Positions 1 through 9,000 of a stretch of DNA of 64,000 nt are shown one piece after another. The notes under the pieces are model-generated. The model did no database searches. It was given only the letters and a program-made list of their open reading frames with translations, and had not been told where the DNA came from. Made by a program: the position numbers and the translations under genes. The stretch's first letter is position 1. Every line of letters starts with the position of its first letter. Where the stretch lies: contig DATLYX010000071.1 of assembly GCA_035574295.1 (NCBI GenBank), positions 4,462-68,461 of the forward strand. The letters are read 5' to 3'. This DNA is from PNAI01 sp035574295. GTDB lineage: Bacteria; Pseudomonadota; Alphaproteobacteria; Rhizobiales; Xanthobacteraceae.

Positions 1-1
1 C

Positions 2-1102
2 CCCTCGAACATCGGCTCCACGCACGCGATTCTCATGGATGCCGAAACCGGCTCCGTCCTGTTCGACAAGAACCCTGATCGCCTGATCGCGCCCGCAAGC
101 CTCGCCAAGCTCATGACCGTCGAGGTGGTCTTCGACCAGATCGCGCTTGGCAACATCAATCTCGATCAGGAGTTCACGGTCAGCGAGAACGCCTGGCGTA
201 AGGGCGGCGCCCCCTCGCGCGGCTCCACCATGTATGCGGCGATACACAGCAAGATCAAAGTGCGCGACCTGCTCAAGGGCGCCATCATCCAATCCGCCAA
301 TGACGGCTGCATCGTTCTGGCCGAGGCCATCGCCGGCAATGAGGGCGAATTCGCGCGCTTGATGAACGAACGCGCGCGCGAGCTCGGCCTGACTCGATCG
401 ACCTTTACCAATTCCACCGGCCTGCATGATCCGAACATGCGGGTGACCGTGCGCGAGATCGCCAAGCTCTCGGCGCACATCATCCGCACCTATCCGGAAT
501 ACTACCGCTGGTTCAGCGAGCGGGAGTTTACCTGGAACAAGATTCGCCAGACCAACCGCAATCCGCTGCTCGACATGGGGATCGGCGCCGACGGGCTGAA
601 GACCGGACACACCCAACAGGCGGGCTACGCGCTCGCCGGCTCCGCGGTACAAAACGGGTTGCGCCTGATCGTCGTCATTGCCGGCGCGAAGTCGGAGAAG
701 GAGCGTGCCGAGGATGCCCGCAGACTGCTAGAATGGGGCTTTCGCAGTTTCGAGCGCCGCACCCTGTTTTCCGCCGGCGAGACCGTCGCCGAAGCCAAGG
801 TGTTCGGCGGCGCCAAGAGCACCGTATCGCTGGTGAGCAAGAGCGACGTCACCATCTTCGTGCCGCGCGGCGGCGGCGAACGGCTGAGCGCCAAGGTCGT
901 GTATGACGGCCCGATCCGCGCGCCGATCTCCGAGGACCGGCCCGTGGGCACGCTTAAGGTCTGGCGCGGCGACATTCTTGCCATCGAGGTCCCGTTGGAG
1001 ACGGGCGAAAGCATTCCGGTCGGCAGCACCACGCAGCGCGCGGTCGATGCCGTCGCCGAGCTGATGTACAAACTGTTCCGCGCCGGCATCGGGCGGCTAT
1101 AG
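2..1102 (+). CDS. dacF: D-alanyl-D-alanine carboxypeptidase (PBP5/6, DacF type), 5'-truncated
   Basis: A periplasmic serine DD-carboxypeptidase that trims the terminal D-Ala from peptidoglycan stem peptides. The frame is open from base 2 and already encodes the mature domain, so the signal peptide and real start lie left of the window. All three penicillin-binding motifs are visible: SLAK (catalytic Ser and Lys) near codon 98, SAN near 293 and KTG at 599. A C-terminal beta-rich domain follows and ends in an amphipathic stretch (VAELMYKLFRAGIG), which in this family anchors the enzyme to the inner membrane. tmk begins 52 bases downstream on the same strand, as in related alphaproteobacteria. 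The family call is firm; the exact paralogue name is less certain. Confidence 0.93.
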   Translation, partial: PSNIGSTHAILMDAETGSVLFDKNPDRLIAPASLAKLMTVEVVFDQIALGNINLDQEFTVSENAWRKGGAPSRGSTMYAAIHSKIKVRDLLKGAIIQSANDGCIVLAEAIAGNEGEFARLMNERARELGLTRSTFTNSTGLHDPNMRVTVREIAKLSAHIIRTYPEYYRWFSEREFTWNKIRQTNRNPLLDMGIGADGLKTGHTQQAGYALAGSAVQNGLRLIVVIAGAKSEKERAEDARRLLEWGFRSFERRTLFSAGETVAEAKVFGGAKSTVSLVSKSDVTIFVPRGGGERLSAKVVYDGPIRAPISEDRPVGTLKVWRGDILAIEVPLETGESIPVGSTTQRAVDAVAELMYKLFRAGIGRL

Positions 1103-1154
1103 TGCGACCGCTATCGCTTGTCGTGCCCCCAGCAGGCTGATCGCGAGGCGGCAA

Positions 1155-1820
1155 ATGCGCGGACGTTTCATCACCTTCGAGGGCGGGGAGGGCACCGGCA
1201 AGTCGAGCCATTCCGCCATGGTGGCGGAACGGCTTAAAGAGCGCGGCATTCCAGTGCGGCAGACACGTGAGCCCGGCGGCACGATCGGGGCTGAGATCGT
1301 GCGGCATGTGTTGCTGTCCGGCGCTGCCCAGCCGTTTGGCCCTGCGGCGGAGGCGATTCTGTTTGCCGCCGCACGCGACGACCACCTCAACCTCGTGATC
1401 CGCCCCGCGCTCGAACGCGGCGAGTGGGTTGTCTGCGATCGCTTTATCGACTCCACGCGGGTCTATCAGGGAATCCTCGGCCAGGTGCCGCCGCCGATCA
1501 TTCGTGCGCTCGAACGCATTGTGGTCGAAGATACCGTGCCTGACCTCACTCTCATCCTTGACGTGCCGGCAGAGATCGGTCTGCGCCGGAGCCTGGAGCG
1601 ACGCGGGGAGGCCGGCGCCGACCGGTTTGAGCAGGAGGCGCTCGCCTTCCACGAAACCCTGCGCCAGGGCTTCCGCGCCGTGGCCGCTGTGGAACCGGAG
1701 CGCTGCGTGCTCATCGACACGCTGGCGCCCCCACATGAGGTCGCCGAACGGATTTGGCGTGTTGTGGAGGAGCGGCTGCTCCGCCAGGATACGCTCACAC
1801 AGGCGGATGCCACGCAATGA
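1155..1820 (+). CDS. tmk: Thymidylate kinase
   Basis: Cytosolic dTMP kinase, converting dTMP to dTDP with ATP. The 221-residue length fits the family. The P-loop GGEGTGKSS lies at residues 10-18, the DR-F-STRVYQG nucleoside-binding motif near residue 97, and an Arg-rich lid (RRSLERRGEAGADRFE) around 145-160. The ATG at 1155 has a GAGG ribosome-binding site about 7 bases upstream. The stop overlaps the holB start (ATGA at 1817-1820), so the two genes are translationally coupled. Both serve DNA replication, supplying dTTP precursor and a clamp-loader subunit. Confidence 0.96.
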   Translation: MRGRFITFEGGEGTGKSSHSAMVAERLKERGIPVRQTREPGGTIGAEIVRHVLLSGAAQPFGPAAEAILFAAARDDHLNLVIRPALERGEWVVCDRFIDSTRVYQGILGQVPPPIIRALERIVVEDTVPDLTLILDVPAEIGLRRSLERRGEAGADRFEQEALAFHETLRQGFRAVAAVEPERCVLIDTLAPPHEVAERIWRVVEERLLRQDTLTQADATQ

Positions 1821-2860
1821 CGACTTCCGCATCGGAATCTGAAGGGGCGGTCGAGGCCCCCCTTCCACGCGAGACCAGTGTGCTGTTCGGCCATCCCGAC
1901 GCCGAGCAGGCATTGCTCGCAGCCTATCGCTCCGGCCACTGCCCGCACGCCTGGCTGATATGCGGCGAACGCGGCATCGGCAAGGCCACGCTCGCCTATC
2001 GCATGGCGCGCTTTGTCCTGGCCCACCCGAACCCCGCGTCACCCATCGTCCAGGCAGCGACATCCCTTGCGGTACCGACAGAACATCCTGTTGCGCGTCG
2101 GATTGCGGCCCAGGCGCACAGCGATCTTCTGGTGCTGGAGCGCACCTTGAACGACAAGGGCAAACTCCGACAGGAGATCGCGGTGGAGGACGTGCGCCGC
2201 TGCGTGCCGTTTTTCGGCTCGACCGCAGGGGAGGGGGGCTGGCGCATTGCGATTGTGGACGCGGTTGACGAGCTCAACGCCGCCGGCGCCAATGCACTGT
2301 TGAAGATCGTGGAGGAACCTCCGCCGCGCGCATTGCTTCTCCTGGTGAGCCACGCGCCCGGCCGCACCCTGGTAACCATCCGCTCCCGCTGCCGGCGACT
2401 GGCGTTGCGCCCGCTTTCCCCCGAGCGGGTTGCGCAGGCTGCCGCTGCGGCGCTCGGCAAGGCGGCCGACGACGAAGCGATTCAGGCCGCCGCGCAGGCG
2501 GCCAACGGCTCGGTGGCCCGCGCGCTCATGTTCCTTTCCGGCGAGGCCCTCGAACTGCGAGATCAATTGATGACGCTGCTGCAGCGCCTGCCCGAGCTCG
2601 ACGGCCGCGCGCTGCACGCACTCGGCGACCGCCTTGCCGGCACCGAGGCCGCAACCCTTGCCGCGTTCATGGACACCGTGAATTCCTGGCTTTCCGCCCA
2701 GCTCACCGCGGGCGGAGACGACAAGCATCGCCTCGCGCGCGTCGCCGCGGCCTGGGAAAAGGTCAATCAGGCAGGGCAACAGACGGAAATCTACAACCTC
2801 GACCGCCGGCCGTTCGTCTTTTCGGTGTTTGGCGCGCTTGCCGAGGCGACGCGCCGTTGA
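1817..2860 (+). CDS. holB: DNA polymerase III subunit delta' (clamp loader)
   Basis: Clamp-loader delta' subunit, which opens and loads the beta clamp within the gamma/tau complex. The 347-residue product has an N-terminal RecA-like fold with a P-loop-like GERGIGKAT near residue 50, a DAVDELNAAGANALLK segment equivalent to the Walker B/sensor region, and the SRC motif (IRSRCRRL) characteristic of clamp-loader subunits. I see no Cys cluster for the zinc module found in the gamma and E. coli delta' subunits. The frame is open further upstream inside tmk, but the ATG at 1817, overlapping the tmk stop, gives the family N-terminus and is preferred. Confidence 0.92.
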   Translation: MTTSASESEGAVEAPLPRETSVLFGHPDAEQALLAAYRSGHCPHAWLICGERGIGKATLAYRMARFVLAHPNPASPIVQAATSLAVPTEHPVARRIAAQAHSDLLVLERTLNDKGKLRQEIAVEDVRRCVPFFGSTAGEGGWRIAIVDAVDELNAAGANALLKIVEEPPPRALLLLVSHAPGRTLVTIRSRCRRLALRPLSPERVAQAAAAALGKAADDEAIQAAAQAANGSVARALMFLSGEALELRDQLMTLLQRLPELDGRALHALGDRLAGTEAATLAAFMDTVNSWLSAQLTAGGDDKHRLARVAAAWEKVNQAGQQTEIYNLDRRPFVFSVFGALAEATRR

Positions 2861-2888
2861 TACCTAGAGCGCGATGCGATTAGGCTGG

Positions 2889-2951
2889 TACGTCCCGGAT
2901 GCGGTGCAGCGCGGAGCGAAGCGGAGCGGTGCATCGCTGATCCGGGATCGT
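2889..2951. repeat. Imperfect palindromic intergenic repeat
   Basis: An interrupted inverted repeat between holB and metG. The outer arms TCCCGGAT and ATCCGGGA flank inner arms that also pair loosely (GGTGCAGCGC against GGTGCATCGC), around a core rich in GGAGCG/GCGGAGC. This layout is typical of short dispersed palindromes in Bradyrhizobium-group intergenic DNA. Only this copy is present in the window. As RNA it would fold into a long hairpin between two co-directional genes. Confidence 0.6.
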
Positions 2952-3056
2952 TCCGAGTTCTGTCCACGTAACGGTCCCGTGTCTGCGGCGCACCACTGCG
3001 TGCTGCGCCGCGCCCGGGAGACGTTTCGATTTCAAACCATCAGACCGTAGCTGCGT

Positions 3057-4616
3057 ATGTCCAGCAAACCGTTTTACATCACCACGGCCATTTCCTACCC
3101 CAATGCGCCACCGCACATCGGTCATGCCTATGAGGCGATCGCGACCGACGCCATCGCCCGCTTTCAGCGGCTCGATGGCTACGACGTTTTCTTTCTCACC
3201 GGGACCGACGAGCACGGCCAAAAGATCCTTCAGACCGCCGCGCGTGAAGGCCTGACCGTGCGGGCCCTGCTCGAGCGCAACGTGCCGCGCTTTAAGGCCA
3301 TGGTCGAGCGGCTCAACTGCTCCAATGACGATTTCATCCGCACCACCGAGGAGCGTCATCATCGTGCGTCCGTCGCCATCTGGCAGCGGATGGAGAAGAA
3401 CGGCGACATCTATCTCAGCAAGTATTCCGGCTGGTATTCGGTGCGCGACGAGGCGTTTTACGACGAGAGCGAGACGCGCCTGAACGACAAAGGCCAGCGT
3501 GTGGGCCCGCAAGGCACGCCGGTCGAGTGGGTTGAGGAGGAGAGCTATTTCTTCCGGCTTTCCGCCTATCAGCAGAAGCTGCTCGATCTCTACGCGCGGG
3601 TGCCGGATTTCGTGCTGCCGCGCGAGCGGCTCAACGAGGTGGCGAGCTTCGTGCGTGGAGGGTTGCAGGATTTGTCGATCTCCCGCACCACCTTCAACTG
3701 GGGCATTCCGGTGCCCGGCAATCCCAAGCACGTCATGTACGTGTGGGTCGATGCGCTGACCAATTACATCACCGCAGCCGGCTATCCGGACACCGAGGGA
3801 GAAAAATTCCGTCGCTACTGGCCGGCGGATCTGCACGTGATCGGCAAGGACATCGTGCGCTTCCATGCGGTCTATTGGCCGGCCTTTCTGATGTCGGCGG
3901 GCGTCGAGGTGCCGCGCCGCATCTTCTCCCACGGCTTTCTGTTCAACCGCGGAGAAAAAATGTCGAAATCGGTCGGCAACGTCGTCGATCCGTTCGCGCT
4001 CGCCGATACTTTCGGCGTGGACCAGATCCGCTATTTCTTTTTGCGCGAAGTGCCGTTCGGTCAGGACGGCAACTACAGTCACGAGGCGATCGCCGCCCGC
4101 ATCAATGCCGACCTCGCCAACGATCTCGGCAACCTCGCGCAGCGTTCGCTATCCATGATCGCGCGCCAGTTCGACGGCCTCTTGCCGAAGCCGGATACCT
4201 TCAGCGAGAGCGACAAGACGATCCTGGCCGCTGCCGACGCCATGATCGGTGCCGCGCGCGAGGCCATGAAAACCCAGCAATTGCATCAAGTGCTCAACGG
4301 CGTATGGTCCGTGATCGCGGACGCCAATCGTTATTTCGCCGGCGAGGCGCCGTGGGCGCTGGCGAAGACCGATCCCGCTCGCCAGGGGACGGTGTTGTAT
4401 GTGACGGCCGAGGTGCTGCGGCAGGTGGCCACTCTCTGCCAGCCGTTCATGCCCACCGCCGCTGCCAAATTGCTCGACCTTCTCGGCGTTCCGGCTGAGA
4501 TGCGCAGCTTCGCCAGCCTTGGCGGCGGCCACCGCATCACCGCCGGCACCGAGCTGCCTGCGCCGGTCCCCGTCTTCCCGCGCTACGTCGAATCCGAGGC
4601 AAGCGCGGCGACCTGA
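3057..4616 (+). CDS. metG: Methionyl-tRNA synthetase
   Basis: Class I aminoacyl-tRNA synthetase charging tRNA-Met and initiator tRNA. The 519-residue protein has the HIGH signature (PPHIGHAY, residues 18-25), a Rossmann fold with connective peptide, and the KMSKS loop (GEKMSKSVG) near residue 303. The connective peptide around SGWYSVRDEAFY lacks paired cysteines, so this is a zinc-free form. The C-terminal tRNA-binding appendage of the E. coli enzyme is absent, giving the short form usual in alphaproteobacteria. A 196-base gap containing a palindromic repeat separates it from holB, so it may have its own promoter. tatD follows after 13 bases. Confidence 0.97.
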   Translation: MSSKPFYITTAISYPNAPPHIGHAYEAIATDAIARFQRLDGYDVFFLTGTDEHGQKILQTAAREGLTVRALLERNVPRFKAMVERLNCSNDDFIRTTEERHHRASVAIWQRMEKNGDIYLSKYSGWYSVRDEAFYDESETRLNDKGQRVGPQGTPVEWVEEESYFFRLSAYQQKLLDLYARVPDFVLPRERLNEVASFVRGGLQDLSISRTTFNWGIPVPGNPKHVMYVWVDALTNYITAAGYPDTEGEKFRRYWPADLHVIGKDIVRFHAVYWPAFLMSAGVEVPRRIFSHGFLFNRGEKMSKSVGNVVDPFALADTFGVDQIRYFFLREVPFGQDGNYSHEAIAARINADLANDLGNLAQRSLSMIARQFDGLLPKPDTFSESDKTILAAADAMIGAAREAMKTQQLHQVLNGVWSVIADANRYFAGEAPWALAKTDPARQGTVLYVTAEVLRQVATLCQPFMPTAAAKLLDLLGVPAEMRSFASLGGGHRITAGTELPAPVPVFPRYVESEASAAT

Positions 4617-4629
4617 CGCGCAGTGCACC

Positions 4630-5421
4630 ATGCTGGTCGACAGCCATTGCCATCTCGACTTTCCCGATTTTGCCGATGAGCTGGACGCCGTGGTGGCGCG
4701 CGCCCGCGCCGCCGGCGTGGTGCGCATCGTCACCATCTCCACGCGGGTTGCGCGCCACGCCCAGGTGCTGGCCGTCGCCGAACGCTATGACGACGTCTTT
4801 TGCTCGATCGGCACCCATCCGCACAACGCCAAGGAGGAACCGGATATCACCGCGGCCGATCTCGTCGCCCGCGCGCGGCACCCCAAAATCGTGGCGATCG
4901 GGGAGGCGGGTCTCGACTACCACTATGACCACAGCCCGCGCGCGACCCAGGAGCAGAGTTTTCGCCGCCACATTGCCGCTGCGCGCGAGACCGGCCTGCC
5001 GCTCGTGATCCACACCCGCGACGCCGATGCGGATACCGCGCGCATCTTGCGGGAGGAAAGCCGGCAAGGCGCCTTCCCGGCGGTTCTGCATTGCTACACC
5101 GGCGGCCGCGATCTGGCCTTCACCGGCATCGACCTCGGCCTCTACGTGTCGTTCACCGGCATTCTCACCTTCAAGAAATCCGATGACCTGCGATCCATCG
5201 CAGCCGCCCTGCCAGCCGATCGCATCATGGTAGAGACGGATGCGCCCTATCTTGCGCCCGGAAAATTTCGCGGCAAACGCTGCGAGCCCGCCTATGTGGT
5301 GGAGACCGCCAAAATGCTTGCCGAGGTGCGCCGCACAAGCTTCGAAGAGATCGCCCGGCAGACCACGGAGAATTTTTTCCGTCTGTTCGCCAAAGTGCCG
5401 CACCTGAAAGCTGCCGCATGA
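4630..5421 (+). CDS. tatD: TatD-family metal-dependent hydrolase / DNase
   Basis: TIM-barrel amidohydrolase of the TatD family, metal-dependent 3'-5' exonucleases implicated in nucleic-acid quality control. The 263-residue product starts with DSHCHLDF, giving metal ligands His6 and His8; Glu92 lies in GEAGLDYHY, with later ligands in VIHTRDAD, LHCYTGG and VETDAPYL. Start chosen at ATG 4630, which yields the family-typical N-terminus; the open frame reaches further back into metG. The stop overlaps the next gene by 4 bases (ATGA). The metG-tatD-MBL order is widespread in this bacterial group. Confidence 0.95.
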   Translation: MLVDSHCHLDFPDFADELDAVVARARAAGVVRIVTISTRVARHAQVLAVAERYDDVFCSIGTHPHNAKEEPDITAADLVARARHPKIVAIGEAGLDYHYDHSPRATQEQSFRRHIAAARETGLPLVIHTRDADADTARILREESRQGAFPAVLHCYTGGRDLAFTGIDLGLYVSFTGILTFKKSDDLRSIAAALPADRIMVETDAPYLAPGKFRGKRCEPAYVVETAKMLAEVRRTSFEEIARQTTENFFRLFAKVPHLKAAA

Positions 5422-6218
5422 CGCTTGCGTTCACCATTCTCGGCTGCGGATCTTCGGGCGGTGTGCCGCGGCCGGGGCTTGGCTGGGGCGCCTGTGATCC
5501 AAAAAATCCCAAGAACCGTCGCCGCCGCACGGCGCTCCTGGTCGAGCGCCGGGAAGGCACGGGCGTGACCCGCGTTCTGGTGGACACCTCGCCCGATCTG
5601 CGCGAGCAATTGCTCGACGCCGACGTGCCCTGGCTCGACGGGGTGCTCTACACCCACGCCCACGCTGACCACACCCACGGCATCGACGATTTGCGCGCCC
5701 TGGTTCTCTACAAGCGCCGCAGGGTCGATATTTACGTGGACTCCGTGACCTCGCAGTTCCTGCGCGACCGCTTCGGCTACTGCTTTGCCACGCCCCCCGG
5801 CAGCGAATATCCGCCGATCGTCAACGAACGCCGAATCGCCGCGGGACAACCGCTGACCATCAGCGGGGAGGGCGGTGCGATCCCTGTCCTGCCCTTCACA
5901 CAAGTCCACGGCGACATTCAATCGCTCGGCTTTCGGTTCGGCAGCCTCGCCTATTCGTGCGACTTAAGCGACCTTCCGTCCGAAAGCGTCGCCGCCCTCG
6001 CCGGCCTCGAAATTTGGATCGTCGATGCCCTGCGCTATACCCCACACCCGAGCCACTTCAGCGTCGCCGACGCCCTGGCCTGGATCGCAAAGATCAAACC
6101 CCGGCGCGCCATCCTGACCAACCTTCACGCCGACCTGGACTACGAGACGCTGCGCCGCGAATTGCCGCCCCACGTCGAACCTGCCTACGACGGCCTGCGC
6201 ATCGTCTGCCCAAACTGA
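5418..6218 (+). CDS. MBL-fold metallo-hydrolase (PhnP-like)
   Basis: A 266-residue metallo-beta-lactamase-fold protein resembling PhnP and related phosphodiesterases. The N-terminus ILGCGSSGGVPRPG is typical of this subgroup. The metal motif THAHADHTHGID places His80, His82, Asp84 and His85 as dinuclear-site ligands, with later ligands likely in QVHGD, YSCDLSD and NLHADLD. It starts inside the tatD stop (ATGA), so it is coupled to tatD, and ends the metG-tatD run. Substrate unknown; a cyclic phosphodiester or RNA-derived nucleotide is a reasonable family-based guess. It has no signal peptide, so it is cytosolic. Confidence 0.88.
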   Translation: MTLAFTILGCGSSGGVPRPGLGWGACDPKNPKNRRRRTALLVERREGTGVTRVLVDTSPDLREQLLDADVPWLDGVLYTHAHADHTHGIDDLRALVLYKRRRVDIYVDSVTSQFLRDRFGYCFATPPGSEYPPIVNERRIAAGQPLTISGEGGAIPVLPFTQVHGDIQSLGFRFGSLAYSCDLSDLPSESVAALAGLEIWIVDALRYTPHPSHFSVADALAWIAKIKPRRAILTNLHADLDYETLRRELPPHVEPAYDGLRIVCPN

Positions 6219-6318
6219 ACATTGAAGCATAACACGAACCAGCTCGCAGACGTTGTATGAAACTCTCTCTATGATGCTGACCCAACGAATGAATTTTTGC
6301 GCAAGAGATCAACAAGAA

Positions 6319-6338
6319 ATATTCCATAATATTCCTTA
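6319..6338. repeat. Tandem 10-bp AT-rich repeat upstream of mazG
   Basis: The 229-base gap between the MBL gene and mazG is clearly more AT-rich than its surroundings. It holds two adjacent 10-bp units, ATATTCCATA and ATATTCCTTA, about 110 bases before mazG. A similar motif (ATTCCATAGA / TATCCATAGA, 11-bp period) lies upstream of hfq at 9154-9174. Helical-turn spacing of near-identical units is what an operator for a repeat-binding regulator would look like. I cannot name the factor. Nothing else in the gap reads as a gene. Confidence 0.4.
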
Positions 6339-6447
6339 TGCGAATCATCGATAAGCACCTCGTGCGCTGTTGGCCGATCCCTTCCATCGTCCCTCCTGCG
6401 GCAGGTCGTAGCCGGCTTCGCCTTCTGCTACGGTCCAACCCTTCCGC

Positions 6448-7344
6448 ATGAAACCCTCGCGCGACATCGCCCGCCTCATCGAGATCATGGCCGCGTTGCG
6501 CACGCCGCGCACGGGCTGCCCGTGGGACCTTGAACAGAATTTCTCGACCATTGCCCCTTACACCATTGAGGAGGCCTACGAGGTCGCCGACGCCATTGCC
6601 CGCAGCGACTTGGCCGACCTCCGCGAAGAGCTCGGAGACCTGTTGCTTCAGGTGGTGTTCCACGCGCGCATGGCCGAGGAGCAAGGTGCGTTTGATTTTG
6701 GTGACGTGGTCCGGGGGATCACCGAAAAACTGCTGCGACGGCACCCGCACGTATTTGGGAACGCCAAGGGGCTCACGCCTGAGGCGGTAAAGGGTCTTTG
6801 GGACCGCATCAAACACGAAGAAAAACGCAACAAGGCGTTGGCTCGCGTCGGCACACGCCGCGGGAACGCCCGATCCAAAACCTTGGCCGGGATTCCCCTC
6901 GCCCTGCCAGCCCTCACCCGCGCCTTCAAGCTGCAAGAGAAAGCCGGTAAGGTCGGCTTCGATTGGAACGACGCGCGTGCCGTGCTCAAGAAGATTCGCG
7001 AAGAAATCGACGAGATTGCCTGCGAGATCGAGCGCGGCGACCGCAAGAAGGCAGCCGACGAGATCGGCGATCTCCTGTTTGCCGTGGTGAACCTTGCCCG
7101 TCATCTCGCGGTCGATCCCGAGGCCGCGGTGCGCGGGGCCAATTTGAAGTTTGAACGTCGCTTTGCCGCGATCGAACGTGCCCTTGCGCGACGCGGCAAG
7201 ACGCCGTCAGCCTCTACGCTTGAGGAAATGGATGCCCTGTGGAACAGGGCCAAAGCCGCCGAAAGGGGGGCCGGTAGCCCTCGCCGAAAATCGCCGCGCA
7301 GGCTCATGCGCCGGTCGCGCACCGCACGCCATGCGCGCCGCTGA
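6448..7344 (+). CDS. mazG: Nucleoside triphosphate pyrophosphohydrolase MazG
   Basis: House-cleaning NTP pyrophosphatase that hydrolyses (d)NTPs, including damaged ones, to NMP and PPi. The 298-residue protein has two MazG domains. The first (about 10-115) contains CPWD and the EEAYE / EELGDLLLQ metal-binding helices; the second (about 160-260) contains KVGFDW, EEIDEI and DEIGDLLFAVVNLAR. A basic tail of about 30 residues (RRKSPRRLMRRSRTARHARR) extends past the usual end and may be a lineage-specific extension. Convergent with hflX, with 24 bases between stops. Confidence 0.94.
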   Translation: MKPSRDIARLIEIMAALRTPRTGCPWDLEQNFSTIAPYTIEEAYEVADAIARSDLADLREELGDLLLQVVFHARMAEEQGAFDFGDVVRGITEKLLRRHPHVFGNAKGLTPEAVKGLWDRIKHEEKRNKALARVGTRRGNARSKTLAGIPLALPALTRAFKLQEKAGKVGFDWNDARAVLKKIREEIDEIACEIERGDRKKAADEIGDLLFAVVNLARHLAVDPEAAVRGANLKFERRFAAIERALARRGKTPSASTLEEMDALWNRAKAAERGAGSPRRKSPRRLMRRSRTARHARR

Positions 7345-7368
7345 TACGGCATCCTATGATGGCTCGTT

Positions 7369-8733
7369 TTATGATGGCCCGCTTTGTGCCAATTCGCCGA
7401 ATTTTTTGCGTATCAGCCCTGCCGTGGCCGGATCGGTCCGCACGGTGAATGCAAGCCGCCCGTCCGGCCGCACGGTTTTGGCCAGGACTTCCGTATTGCG
7501 ATGCAGCCAGCCCACGCCCGCCCCGTCCGCCGGGTCGAGCACCAGATCGAGGGTCAGACGCTGCGCGCCGAGCCGCTCTTCGATCGCATCCGCCAGCCGA
7601 TCGAGCCCCTCCCCGGTGAGCGCGGAGACCAATACCGGCCGAAGTCCCGTTTCCGCCCGCGCCGCCATGTTGGCAAGCCGCGCGCGGGCTGCCTCATCGA
7701 GCAGATCGATCTTGTTCCACACAAAAATCAGCCGCCGATCGTTCGATGCAATGCCGAGTTCGCGCAGCACGTCTTCCACGTCCCGCGCCTGTGCTTCGGT
7801 GTCCTCGTGCGCGACGTCCCGCACATGTAGAATGACGTCGGCCTCGGTCACTTCCTCCAGCGTTGCACGGAACGCCGCCACCAGCATGGTCGGCAGGTCG
7901 GAAATGAACCCGACGGTATCCGAGAGAATCACTTTCAGTCCGTTCGGCAGCGTGACCGCCCGCCAGGTCGGATCGAGGGTGGCGAACAGCATGTCAGCTT
8001 CGAGCACCGCCGCTTTGGTCATGCGGTTGAACAGCGTGGATTTGCCGGCATTGGTGTAACCCACGAGCGCCACGATCGGGAACGGCACGCGCGCGCGGCT
8101 CTCCCGGTGTAGCTTGCGCCGGCGCTTGACCTTCTCCAGCTCCGCCTCGATCCGCTGCAATCGCTCCTCGATCAGCCGCCGGTCTGCTTCGAGCTGCGTC
8201 TCGCCCGGCCCGCCGAGGAATCCGAAACCGCCGCGCTGGCGTTCCAGGTGCGTCCACGAGCGCACCAGGCGGCTTTTCTGATAGGTCAGGTGTGCATGCT
8301 CGACCTGCAGCGCACCCTCCCGCGTCTTGGCGCGCCGGCCGAAAATTTCCAGGATCAGGCCGGTGCGATCGAGCACCTTGGCCGACCATGCGGTTTCCAG
8401 ATTGCGCTGCTGCACCGGCGAGAGCGCGCAGTCGAGCACCACGAGCCCGGCTCCGTGGCTCTTCACCAGACCGGCGATTTCCTCGACCTTGCCTGTACCG
8501 AGGTAGGTGGCCGGCCGGATCGTCGTGAGCGGCGCAATGCCAGCCTCCAGCACCTCGAGATCGATGGCGCGCGCAAGGCCCACCGCCTCCTCGAGTCGCG
8601 CCTGTGGCGAGCGTTCACGCCGGTCGCCCCGGGAAGTCTCGCGCAGGTAGGGGCCGATCACGATGGCACGACCGGTCCGCGAGCCCGCGGGGCTCAGACC
8701 AGCCAGAGGCTTGTCGCGCGGACGCGGCTCCAA
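7369..8733 (-). CDS. hflX: Ribosome-associated GTPase HflX
   Basis: GTPase that binds the 50S subunit and splits stalled ribosomes. The 454-residue protein has the N-terminal HflX domain (LGTGKVEEI, FGRRAKTREGALQVE, GGFGFLGGPGETQLE), a basic coiled coil about 185-215, and a G domain with G1 GYTNAGKST (225-233), G3 DTVGF and G4 NKID. The first in-frame start is TTG at 8733, immediately after the hfq stop (TAA-TTG junction); a GTG inside IVIGPYL about 25 codons in is the alternative. Either way it is read from the hfq transcript. The hfq-hflX order is conserved across Proteobacteria. Confidence 0.95.
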   Translation of the reverse strand: MEPRPRDKPLAGLSPAGSRTGRAIVIGPYLRETSRGDRRERSPQARLEEAVGLARAIDLEVLEAGIAPLTTIRPATYLGTGKVEEIAGLVKSHGAGLVVLDCALSPVQQRNLETAWSAKVLDRTGLILEIFGRRAKTREGALQVEHAHLTYQKSRLVRSWTHLERQRGGFGFLGGPGETQLEADRRLIEERLQRIEAELEKVKRRRKLHRESRARVPFPIVALVGYTNAGKSTLFNRMTKAAVLEADMLFATLDPTWRAVTLPNGLKVILSDTVGFISDLPTMLVAAFRATLEEVTEADVILHVRDVAHEDTEAQARDVEDVLRELGIASNDRRLIFVWNKIDLLDEAARARLANMAARAETGLRPVLVSALTGEGLDRLADAIEERLGAQRLTLDLVLDPADGAGVGWLHRNTEVLAKTVRPDGRLAFTVRTDPATAGLIRKKFGELAQSGPS

Positions 8734-9000
8734 TTAGACCTTTTCCACCACCGGCGCTTCCTCGGCGCCTTCGAACAGCTGGATCGGATGACCCGGCATG
8801 ATCGTCGAAATCGCGTGCTTGTAGACGAGTTGCGAATGACCATCCCGCCGCAGCAGCACGCAGAAATTATCGAACCAAGTGACCACGCCCTGTAATTTGA
8901 CGCCGTTCACCAGAAAGATGGTGAGCGGGACTTTCGCCTTTCGGACATGATTGAGGAAGGTGTCTTGTAGGTTTTGTGCGCGATCGGCTGCCATTGCCAT
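8734..9000 (-). CDS. hfq: RNA chaperone Hfq
   Basis: Sm-like hexameric RNA chaperone that pairs small RNAs with mRNAs. The 88-residue product contains Sm1 (NLQDTFLNHVRKAKVPLTI, LVNGVKLQGVVTWFDNF) and Sm2 (VYKHAISTIMP); the C-terminus is short, as in alphaproteobacteria. Start set at the ATG at 9000, which has GGA 4-6 bases upstream; a second ATG two codons in is possible. A further 17 in-frame codons upstream do not look like Hfq. In Rhizobiales this protein also affects nitrogen regulation, which suits the ntr genes just upstream. Confidence 0.97.
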   Translation of the reverse strand: MAMAADRAQNLQDTFLNHVRKAKVPLTIFLVNGVKLQGVVTWFDNFCVLLRRDGHSQLVYKHAISTIMPGHPIQLFEGAEEAPVVEKV

